Shown: piece by piece, positions 26,924-34,444 of the stretch | Position numbering within the stretch: the stretch's first letter is position 1 | How the letters are laid out: each line of letters starts with the position of its first letter | Source of the DNA: Actimicrobium sp047621665 | Lineage (GTDB): Bacteria > Pseudomonadota > Gammaproteobacteria > Burkholderiales > Burkholderiaceae_D | DNA: 64,000 bases | Assembly: GCA_047621665.1 (NCBI GenBank) | Contig: JBLHMB010000006.1 | Coordinates: 41,003-105,002, forward strand | Direction: 5' to 3' | Made by a program: the position numbers and the translations under genes | Notes under the pieces: model-generated | What the model saw: the letters and a program-made list of their open reading frames with translations, nothing else | What the model was told of the DNA's origin: nothing | Databases searched by the model: none

Positions 26924-28672
26924 TTACTTGCCCCAGCTGTCTTTCAAGGTGGTGATGCGGTTGAATACCAGGTGTCCGGCAAGCGAGTCGTGCCGGTCGG
27001 CGACAAAGTAACCGTGCCGTTCGAACTGATACTTGTCATCGGCTCGTGCGGTCGCCAGGCCGGGTTCTACCCACGCGGCAACGACTTCCTTGGCGTTCGG
27101 ATTGAGCGCGAGTTTGAAATCCTTGCCACCGCCATCCGGTTGCGCATCGGTAAACAACCGGTCGTACAGGCGTACTTCGGCTTGCAGCGCATGGGCCGCG
27201 CTGACCCAATGGATATTTCCCTTGACCTTGTAGTTGGCCGAACCTTCAGTGCCAGATTTGCTATCGGCGAAGTAATTGCAATGCACTGCAATCACATTAC
27301 CCTCTGCATCCTTGTCGCAGCCAGTGCATTCGACCACGAAGCCATAGCGCAAACGGACCTTGTTGCCAGGAAACAGGCGGAAATAGCCCTTGGCCGGCAC
27401 TTCCATGAAGTCTTCCTGTTCGATCCACAAGGTGTCGGAAATCGGGAAGTCTCGGTTGCCGCGCTCTGGGAAGTGTGGATGGACCGGGGCCTGACAAGCG
27501 ATGGGTTCACCGGCCGGAAAATTGTCGATGATCAGTTTCAGCGGCCGCAAGACCGCCGTTGCGCGCGGCGCTTTCGGATCGAGGTCTTCACGCAGGCAGC
27601 CGTCGAGGGTGCCGATGTCAATCCAGCTATCCGATTTGGTCACACCGGATCGCTCGCAGAATAGTTGCAGCGATTCGGGGGTGAAGCCGCGCCGTCGCAA
27701 ACCGACGATGGTCGGCATGCGCGGATCGTCCCAGCCATCGACGATGTGTTCTTCGACCAGTTCGCGCAGCTTGCGTTTGCTGGTGATGACGTAGGTCAGG
27801 TTCAGGCGGGCGAATTCATACTGGCGCGGCAGCGGTTTTTTAAAGTAACCCCCTTCGGCCAGGCGTTCCAGCAGCCAGTCATAGAATGGACGGTGATCCT
27901 GAAATTCGAGCGTGCAAATCGAGTGCGTGATGTTTTCCAGCGCGTCCGAGATCGGATGTGTGAAGTCGTACATCGGATAGATGCACCAGGTGTCACCGGT
28001 CCGGTGGTGGTGGGCATGGCGGATACGGTACAGCGCCGGATCACGCAAATTCATGTTGGGAGACGCCATGTCGATGCGGGCGCGCAGGATGTGCAGGCCA
28101 TCGGCAAACTCACCGGCCTTCATGCGCCGGAACAGCTCCAGTGATTCTGTGGCCGACCGTGTCCGGAATGGCGAATTTTTGCCCGGCTCACTGAAACTGC
28201 CTCTGTTGGTCGCCATTTCGTCAGCTGGCTGGCTGTCAATGTACGCATGTCCGGCAGTAATCAGATACTCAGCCATGTTGTAGAGCCGGTCGAAATAATC
28301 GCTGGCGTAATACAGATGCTCCTGACCATTGCTGGTCCAGTCGAATCCCAGCCATTTGACCGAGTCGAGGATGGTGTCGACATATTCCTGATCTTCACGC
28401 GCCGGGTTGGTGTCATCGAAACGCAGATGCGCGCGACCCTGGTAGTCGCGCGCCAGTCCAAAATTGAGACAGATCGATTTGGCATGGCCGATGTGCAGAT
28501 AGCCGTTCGGTTCCGGCGGGAACCGGGTAATCACCTGGGGCAATGGCAGTCCGGCTGCATCCGTGCGACCCGCGTGGGTTTGTGCTGCCAGATCGGCATC
28601 GATGATGCTGCGCAAAAAATTGGAGGATGGTGCCGTATCTGCCGTGGCTAGGCTGTTGTGATCTTTGCTCAT
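26924..28672 (-). CDS. glnS: Glutamine--tRNA ligase
   Basis: A 582-residue class I synthetase that charges tRNA-Gln. The ATP-binding PEPNGYLHIGHAK (HIGH) motif lies near residue 53, the Rossmann core follows, and the SKRKL (KMSKS-like) loop is near 295, followed by the two anticodon-binding beta-barrels. Length is slightly above the E. coli enzyme (about 554) because of an N-terminal extension before the catalytic domain. Having GlnRS means the cell does not depend on transamidation for Gln-tRNA. Confidence 0.97.
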   Translation of the reverse strand: MSKDHNSLATADTAPSSNFLRSIIDADLAAQTHAGRTDAAGLPLPQVITRFPPEPNGYLHIGHAKSICLNFGLARDYQGRAHLRFDDTNPAREDQEYVDTILDSVKWLGFDWTSNGQEHLYYASDYFDRLYNMAEYLITAGHAYIDSQPADEMATNRGSFSEPGKNSPFRTRSATESLELFRRMKAGEFADGLHILRARIDMASPNMNLRDPALYRIRHAHHHRTGDTWCIYPMYDFTHPISDALENITHSICTLEFQDHRPFYDWLLERLAEGGYFKKPLPRQYEFARLNLTYVITSKRKLRELVEEHIVDGWDDPRMPTIVGLRRRGFTPESLQLFCERSGVTKSDSWIDIGTLDGCLREDLDPKAPRATAVLRPLKLIIDNFPAGEPIACQAPVHPHFPERGNRDFPISDTLWIEQEDFMEVPAKGYFRLFPGNKVRLRYGFVVECTGCDKDAEGNVIAVHCNYFADSKSGTEGSANYKVKGNIHWVSAAHALQAEVRLYDRLFTDAQPDGGGKDFKLALNPNAKEVVAAWVEPGLATARADDKYQFERHGYFVADRHDSLAGHLVFNRITTLKDSWGK

Positions 28673-29561
28673 GGAGGGCGTTCGGTGTCGGAATAGTGAG
28701 GATTCAACATTTTACCGTAGCCGGTTGGTCGTTTCCTATTGCCTCTGCTACCGTCGGTTTCGCCGCTGTGCTGAGCCAGGATAAGCTAATGTATTTGAGG
28801 GGGGCGCGTTGTTTACTTTTTCTAAATCAAACTACTCAAGACGGTGAAAATTCTTTCATTTTTAATACCTGCATTGTTTTACGGAAAAGTGTTGTAAATC
28901 CGCTGCAAAAAGGCATACGAAGTGCAATTATTTTTGAGTTTTTTTGTGTGGCTATTTTTTTAACCGGTCGGCACAACCGAAGAGAAACCATTGCCACCAC
29001 CAATACAGAGTTACTGCGCTGTCGGGACTGGTTCGTGAATCTCGATTCGCCTATGACAGCGTTGGATTATTAAGTTTTTTTGTTTTTTGTCGACAGTACT
29101 TTTCACCTGAATTGATGGCCAATTTCATTGGCCATCAGGTTGTATTGGTTGTTCTGAAAGCTGAATTTTTGTCAGTTTAGTTAGTGATATGCCAACTTTA
29201 ATTCTTGAGGAGGCGTTTTTTTATCCTGCCTGGCGTGCTTTCGACGTTTCTAATCCCGCCGTTCTACGATGAAATATGTAAAATTCGTGTTGTTCATTTG
29301 TGTTGTTGATGAAACTTCAAATTCATTGAAATTTGTTGGAGTTTTTAGCGGGTTACAGCGCATGTTGATAAGTCGATAGCTGAACCGGATCGACAACTTT
29401 GGTTAGCGTTTGCTAAAAAAGCAGGGATGAAGCGCTGCAGTAATAAGAAAAAAATACACGCCAATAAGCAGTAAATAAGTTCGTCAGAAGAAGGGCTGCA
29501 GTCATATTGATTGCTGATCATTTTCCAGACGAACATCTTTTAACAAACCCAGGGATCAACC
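28673..29561. other. AT-rich 0.9 kb gap between glnS and porin gene
   Basis: No convincing gene is visible. The stretch is markedly richer in A and T than its neighbours, with several runs of T and A (for example near 28930-28960 and 29070-29090), and includes a perfect 10-base inverted repeat. A 78-codon frame at 28944-29180 has atypical composition and no ribosome binding site. The last 150 bases presumably hold the porin promoter and leader, and an AGGGA ribosome binding site lies just before 29562. The middle could be an sRNA locus or a decayed insertion. Confidence 0.6.
29114..29136. repeat. Perfect inverted repeat in AT-rich gap
   Basis: GATGGCCAAT (29114-29123) is mirrored by ATTGGCCATC (29127-29136) around a TTC loop. 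It is a very stable hairpin but is not followed by a T tract on either strand, so it is a poor intrinsic terminator. It may be a binding site or an RNA structure. Confidence 0.7.
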
Positions 29562-30554
29562 ATGAAAAAATCACTTCTCGTTCTGGCAATTTTCGGCGCA
29601 TTTGCCGGTGTTGCGTCAGCTCAAAGCTCTATCACCACATACGGTATTGTCGACATGGGTATCACCCGTGAAATGGGCGGCGCTGCAGGTAGCGTTACCA
29701 AACTGGCAAATGGTGTTCAATCCGGTACCCGTCTTGGTTTCAAGGGTACCGAAGATCTGGGCAGCGGCTTGAAAGCCATGTTCCAATTGGAGACGGGTAT
29801 TGCTGCTGATACCGGTGGTTTCAGCCAAGGTGGGCTGGCATTCGGTCGTCAAGCATGGGTTGGCCTGAACGGTGGTTTCGGTACCGTGTCTATGGGGCGT
29901 CAATACAACCCGCTATTTACCGCATTGGATGAAGTTGATCCATTCGGCACAGGCCTGGCTGGTTCGTCGACCAACCTGTTCATCATTGGCGCAACCCGCG
30001 TCAACAATTCGCTCAAGTTCGTTGCTCCTGAAATGGGTGGTATCACTGCTGAAGCCATTTACGGTTTCGGTGAAAAGCCGAGCAACAATGCAGCTGCCCG
30101 CACCATCGGTGGTTCGCTCGGTTATTCCAATGGTCCTATCATCAGCAAGCTGGTCTACGAGCGCGTCGCCAACGATACAAATACCAACACAACGAAATTC
30201 ACCCAAGCAACGTTCTCGTACAACTTCGATGTTGCTACGCTGGCAGTTGGCTACGGCAAGACCAAAGACGATGCTTTGGTCAATGCGGATAGCGCCTTGG
30301 TTGGTGTAACCGTCCCATTTGGCGCTAGCTCAGTGATGGCTTCGTACATTCTCCGCAACGACAAGACAGCTGCAAACAAGGATGCCAAGCAATACGCACT
30401 GGGTTATACCTATGCATTGTCGAAGCGCACCAACCTTTACACTGCCTACTCACGCATCAGTAACGACAACGGCGCAAAATACGTGGTCAGTGATGCAACG
30501 TCTGACGGTTCGGGCGACAAAGCATTCAACGTCGGTATCCGCCATAAGTTTTAA
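29562..30554 (+). CDS. Gram-negative porin (Porin_4 family)
   Basis: A 330-residue trimeric outer-membrane channel of the betaproteobacterial OmpC-like type. The signal peptide ends at ASA before QSS, the mature protein opens with the strand ITTYGIVDMG, the PSMGRQ-type eyelet segment (VSMGRQYN) is present, and the C-terminal residue is Phe preceded by GIRHK, as needed for BAM insertion. Codon use is strongly biased, in keeping with high expression. A strong intrinsic terminator follows. Confidence 0.96.
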   Translation: MKKSLLVLAIFGAFAGVASAQSSITTYGIVDMGITREMGGAAGSVTKLANGVQSGTRLGFKGTEDLGSGLKAMFQLETGIAADTGGFSQGGLAFGRQAWVGLNGGFGTVSMGRQYNPLFTALDEVDPFGTGLAGSSTNLFIIGATRVNNSLKFVAPEMGGITAEAIYGFGEKPSNNAAARTIGGSLGYSNGPIISKLVYERVANDTNTNTTKFTQATFSYNFDVATLAVGYGKTKDDALVNADSALVGVTVPFGASSVMASYILRNDKTAANKDAKQYALGYTYALSKRTNLYTAYSRISNDNGAKYVVSDATSDGSGDKAFNVGIRHKF

Positions 30555-30600
30555 TTGACTGCGGGCTCAGGCCTGCATCAATCATGAGCGCATGGCAAAC

Positions 30601-30625
30601 AAAGCACCTTCGGGTGCTTTTTTTT
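30601..30625 (+). terminator. Intrinsic terminator after porin gene
   Basis: AAAGCACC pairs with GGTGCTTT around a TTCG tetraloop and runs into a tract of T residues. It lies 46 bases past the porin stop. Confidence 0.9.
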
Positions 30626-30704
30626 GCGCTCTCTGATCATATTGCGTTCAAGTAACTGGTCCACGGGTCGTTATATAGACATATTTCTTTTTTGCAGGTG
30701 TCTT

Positions 30705-31757
30705 ATGCGCGCTGTTTCACTATTGCTAGGTAGCTTTTTGTTTGTCGGACTAGCAAATGCTGCCGAACCTGCGGAGCCAGCTCCCAACCGGGCTGTTGTA
30801 GCTGAGCGCGGCACTAAGGCCGGTAGTGTGGCCGCTGCCATCAAGGAGGTAAATCAACCGGTCAAGCCACCGTCGGTCATCAGGGAGCTGCCGATGTCGG
30901 GCGCCGATCGAACACTTGCGAGGGATGCTGCGCAGCGCGAAGAGGAATTGGGCGTGCGTTTGAAGGCAAGCCTCGCCCGCCTGGAAAAGGCAAATATTGC
31001 AGCGCGCCAGGCGGCACAGAGGCCACGCGCCGTGCCCCGGCCCAAGGTCGTTCCGACTGAGCCTGTAGTGATGATGCCGCATACGACACACTGGGATTAC
31101 GAGGGTGAAAACGGTCCGCTGCAATGGGGACGCATCAACCCGGCCTGGGCACAATGCGAGAGCGGCAAGCGTCAGTCACCAATTGATATTCGCGATGGTA
31201 TCCGGGTTGACCTGGAGCCGATCGGTATCGATTACAAGCCGGCCCGTTTCAGCGTTCTCGACAATGGGCACACCATTCAAGTCAACTTGGGTGCGGGCAA
31301 CACCATCACCGTCGGCGGGAAAATGTACGAGCTGGTCCAGTTCCACTTTCATCGACCTTCGGAAGAGCGCATCAATGGCCGGAGTTTTTCGATGGTGGCG
31401 CATCTGGTGCACAAAAATGCGGATGGCAAGCTGGCTGTCATTGCTGCAATGATTACCGATGGGACGGCGAGCCCGTTAGTTCAAACTATCTGGAATAACC
31501 TGCCGTTAGAAAAAAATGAGGCGACCTCGCCATCGATGACCATCGATATGAACCAGATGTTGCCGGTGCAGCGCGAGTACTACACTTACATGGGATCACT
31601 CACGTCGCCGCCATGTGTCGAAGGGGTGCTGTGGCTGGTGATGAAAGAACCGATTCAGTTGTCCGCGCAGCAGATGGCGATTTTTGCACGACTGTACCCG
31701 ATGAACGCGCGCCCGATTCAGCCCGGCAGCGGCAGGCTGATCAAGGAATCCAATTAA
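30705..31757 (+). CDS. Periplasmic alpha-carbonic anhydrase with long N-terminal extension
   Basis: A 350-residue exported enzyme for CO2/bicarbonate interconversion. The signal peptide ends near ANA-AEP. Residues about 20-125 form a Pro-, Ala-, Arg- and Glu-rich extension with a probable helix, and the alpha-CA domain starts near HWDYEG (128). The zinc ligands are H214, H216 (FHFHRPSEE) and H233 (AHLVHKN), and QSPIDI and TSPPC are intact. ATG 30705 is chosen because it gives a clean signal peptide and has CAGGTG upstream. The extension is longer than in typical bacterial alpha-CAs and may tether the protein. Confidence 0.93.
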   Translation: MRAVSLLLGSFLFVGLANAAEPAEPAPNRAVVAERGTKAGSVAAAIKEVNQPVKPPSVIRELPMSGADRTLARDAAQREEELGVRLKASLARLEKANIAARQAAQRPRAVPRPKVVPTEPVVMMPHTTHWDYEGENGPLQWGRINPAWAQCESGKRQSPIDIRDGIRVDLEPIGIDYKPARFSVLDNGHTIQVNLGAGNTITVGGKMYELVQFHFHRPSEERINGRSFSMVAHLVHKNADGKLAVIAAMITDGTASPLVQTIWNNLPLEKNEATSPSMTIDMNQMLPVQREYYTYMGSLTSPPCVEGVLWLVMKEPIQLSAQQMAIFARLYPMNARPIQPGSGRLIKESN

Positions 31758-32246
31758 TCACTGGCTATTGAAACGTATTCGAACGGTTTCGAGTCGCTGG
31801 CGATTGGCTCCCAGATCCTTGATGCCGAGGCGCGACGCAGAGCGCATCTGGATCACGCCGGCTGGCTCGTCGAGGACAAATTCGACATCATCGACAAATT
31901 TGAGCAGCCGGGTCTGGAATTCGGCATACAAGTAGCCCGGGTCGGAGGTGATGACCGTGGCGCCGTCCATTTTTGCGATGAGGTCAGTGAGCTTGCGGAA
32001 CGCTGTTTTGCCATCGCCCGTGTACTGGATCGGAGCAATGACGTGATAGTCAGTGTGTGGCTGTAAACCGGCATAACTCGACACCACATTCGATGAAGTC
32101 AACACCGGCGGCTTGAGCATCCCTCCGTGCAAGCCCAGGTCTGTCGGCCGCTTGCCACTCAACAGCCCCAGTTGCCCGGCTGCCAGCAATCCCAGCGGCA
32201 GGACAAGAATAATGAGCAGAGCGACGATACCGAGGATTTTTGTCAT
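31758..32246 (-). CDS. DUF1499 family exported protein
   Basis: A 162-residue protein with a hydrophobic N-terminal anchor (about 5-25). The core has the DUF1499 pattern: NVVSSYA, YLYAEFQTRL, KFVDDVEFVLD and IQMRSASRLGIKDLG. Function in the family is unknown; its members are small periplasmic or membrane-anchored proteins. The stop abuts the convergent carbonic anhydrase stop with no gap. Confidence 0.85.
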   Translation of the reverse strand: MTKILGIVALLIILVLPLGLLAAGQLGLLSGKRPTDLGLHGGMLKPPVLTSSNVVSSYAGLQPHTDYHVIAPIQYTGDGKTAFRKLTDLIAKMDGATVITSDPGYLYAEFQTRLLKFVDDVEFVLDEPAGVIQMRSASRLGIKDLGANRQRLETVRIRFNSQ

Positions 32247-32300
32247 GATGGCAACGAGTGAGGTGTCAGGAGAGGCACATTAGCATGGTGAGAACCTCAT

Positions 32301-33539
32301 TTACAACACATCCCGTTCACGCAATTGCGCCAGTTGTGTTTCCGAATAGCCCAGTAAACTGCTGAGTACTTCGTCCGTGTGTTGTCCCAGCAAGGGAGGG
32401 GCAGAACGACAGGCAGGGGGTGTCTGTGACATCCGTATCGGACTGCCGATCAATCTGGCGCTGGCTCCGGCAGGATGCGGCAAATCGACTTGCAAACCGC
32501 GTGCTACGACTTGCGGATTATCGAATACCTCTTGCAGATTGTTGATCGGGCCGCACGGTACGCCGGCTTCATCAAGCAGGCCCAGCCATTCTTCCTTGGT
32601 GTACTTGGTCACCATGTCTGCCAGTAATGGCACCAGCGCTACTCTATTCTGGACGCGCAGCGGATTGGTGGCAAAGCGCGGATCGTCGGCGAGCCACGGG
32701 CACTCGCCGGCAGTGACAAATTTGCGGTATTGGCGGTCATTGCCGGCGGCGACGATCAGATGACCATCGGAGGTGGCGAAGGTCTGGTAAGGCACGATGT
32801 TTGGATGGGCATTGCCCCAGCGCTGCGGGATGTCGCCGCTAGCCAGATAATTGGTGCCCATATTTGCCATCATGGCGACCTGCACATCGAGTAACGCCAG
32901 GTCAATGGCCTGACCTTCTCCGGTGCGGTCGCGGTGACTCAACGCAGCCAGTACCGCCACGCTGGCATACATGCCCGTCATCAGGTCGGTAATGGCGATG
33001 CCTGCTTTTTGCGGTCCGCCGCCGGGCAGCGCGTCGCGCTCGCCCGTGACCGACATGAACCCACCCATGCCCTGAATAATAAAATCGTAACCCGGACGGT
33101 GCGCGTACGGCCCGGTCTGGCCGAAGCCGGTGATCGAGCAATAGATCAGATCGGGCTTGACCTGTTTCAGGGACGCGTAGTCCAGGCCATATTTTTCCAG
33201 TTGACCGACCTTGTAGTTTTCCAGCACGACGTCCGATTGTGCTGTCAGTTGCCGGATAATTTGCTGTCCTTCAGCCGTTGTGATGTCGACCGTTACGGAG
33301 CGTTTGCCACGATTGGCGGCGAGGTAATAAGCGGCTTCGGTAGTGTTGTTACCGTCGGCATCGCGCAGGTAAGGAGGACCCCAGGCACGGGTGTCGTCGC
33401 CGCTGCCAGGTCGTTCAATTTTGATGACATCGGCACCCAGATCGGCAAAAGTTTGTCCGCACCACGGACCGGCCAGGACGCGTGTCAGGTCGAGTATGCG
33501 CAAATGGGAGAGCGCTGAAGGCATGGAATTGTTGGGCAT
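32301..33539 (-). CDS. Class III (CaiB/BaiF family) CoA-transferase
   Basis: A 412-residue enzyme that moves CoA between carboxylic acids. The N terminus has RILDLTRVLAGPWCGQ and the nucleotide-binding DLGADVIKIERP; the catalytic Asp is expected in the ALLDVQVAMM segment. ATG 33539 is preferred over ATG 33524 and over the longer upstream frame. The substrate is unknown; succinyl-CoA:carboxylate transfer is common in the family. It is divergent from the phosphodiesterase gene, with 76 bases between them. Confidence 0.9.
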   Translation of the reverse strand: MPNNSMPSALSHLRILDLTRVLAGPWCGQTFADLGADVIKIERPGSGDDTRAWGPPYLRDADGNNTTEAAYYLAANRGKRSVTVDITTAEGQQIIRQLTAQSDVVLENYKVGQLEKYGLDYASLKQVKPDLIYCSITGFGQTGPYAHRPGYDFIIQGMGGFMSVTGERDALPGGGPQKAGIAITDLMTGMYASVAVLAALSHRDRTGEGQAIDLALLDVQVAMMANMGTNYLASGDIPQRWGNAHPNIVPYQTFATSDGHLIVAAGNDRQYRKFVTAGECPWLADDPRFATNPLRVQNRVALVPLLADMVTKYTKEEWLGLLDEAGVPCGPINNLQEVFDNPQVVARGLQVDLPHPAGASARLIGSPIRMSQTPPACRSAPPLLGQHTDEVLSSLLGYSETQLAQLRERDVL

Positions 33540-33615
33540 GGGCGAGCTCGCTTCCGGAAAGTCAGGTTGGGGTCGGCAGACCAATTACACTCACTACGAT
33601 TACCGGAGAATACAG

Positions 33616-34359
33616 ATGAAAACCGCATGGCCGTTTCCTCGTGTTGTTGCGCACCGTGGTGGCGGGTCGCTAGGTCCCGAAAATACGTTGGCTGCAATGC
33701 AGTGCGGACTGACGTACGGCTTTCGAGCCGTTGAATTTGATGTGATGTTATCGCAGGACGGCGTGCCGATTCTGATGCATGACGAGCAGTTCGGTCGCAC
33801 TGTCGCAGGCACCGGCGCAGTGTCAACGACCAACGCGAGCGTGCTGACCAGCATGGATGCGGGACGTTGGTTCGGACCGGCGTTTGCCGGGGAACAGATT
33901 CCGACCTATCGGCAAGTGATCGAATTTTGCCAGCGGCATCGCATCTGGATGAATGTCGAAATCAAACCGGCCCGTGGTGTCGAGCAAGCAACCGGAACGG
34001 TCGTTGCGGCACTGACGCTGGCCACGCTGGACGCCGATCAGCCGATCCCGCTGCTCTCTTCTTTTTCGTTCGAGGCACTGATGGCGGCCAAGCTTGTAGC
34101 GCCCGGCATTCCCCGTGGATTATTGGTCGAACACCTCCCTGCGGACTGGAAAGTGCAGTTGCTTGAGCTTGATGCGGTGTCACTCCATGTCGACCAAACA
34201 CATCTCATGGCAACCGATGCAGCGGCCGTCAAGGACGCAGGTTTTGGCCTGTTTTGCTACACCGTGAATACTGCCGGGCGTGCGCGCGAACTGCTGGACT
34301 GGGGTGTGGACGGTTTTTGTACCGACCGGATTGACCTGATTGGTCCGGGCTTTGCCTGA
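33616..34359 (+). CDS. ugpQ: Glycerophosphodiester phosphodiesterase
   Basis: A 247-residue GDPD-fold enzyme with the catalytic HRG block (VVAHRGGGSLGPENT) and the acidic metal ligands in VEFDVMLSQDG and the second His in LMHDEQFGRT. It hydrolyses deacylated phospholipids to glycerol-3-phosphate and an alcohol. There is no signal peptide, so a cytosolic UgpQ-like role is likely. An in-frame extension to 33391 runs into the divergent CoA-transferase and is rejected. Confidence 0.9.
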   Translation: MKTAWPFPRVVAHRGGGSLGPENTLAAMQCGLTYGFRAVEFDVMLSQDGVPILMHDEQFGRTVAGTGAVSTTNASVLTSMDAGRWFGPAFAGEQIPTYRQVIEFCQRHRIWMNVEIKPARGVEQATGTVVAALTLATLDADQPIPLLSSFSFEALMAAKLVAPGIPRGLLVEHLPADWKVQLLELDAVSLHVDQTHLMATDAAAVKDAGFGLFCYTVNTAGRARELLDWGVDGFCTDRIDLIGPGFA

Positions 34360-34398
34360 CGGAGTGCTGCAGGGAGGATTGCGGCCGAACGGATCACG

Positions 34399-34404
34399 TA
34401 TAAT
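34399..34404 (+). promoter_or_regulatory. Possible -10 box of alaS promoter
   Basis: A perfect TATAAT lies 40 bases before the alaS ATG, inside the gap after the phosphodiesterase gene. No good -35 box is seen at 16-18 bases. Confidence 0.45.
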
Positions 34405-34444
34405 CGGGCGCTCGCTGAACCGCATTCTTCCTTACGACGACACC

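Noticed and set aside
28944..29180. 78-codon frame in the AT-rich gap
   Set aside because: No ribosome binding site, no recognisable protein features and atypical composition.
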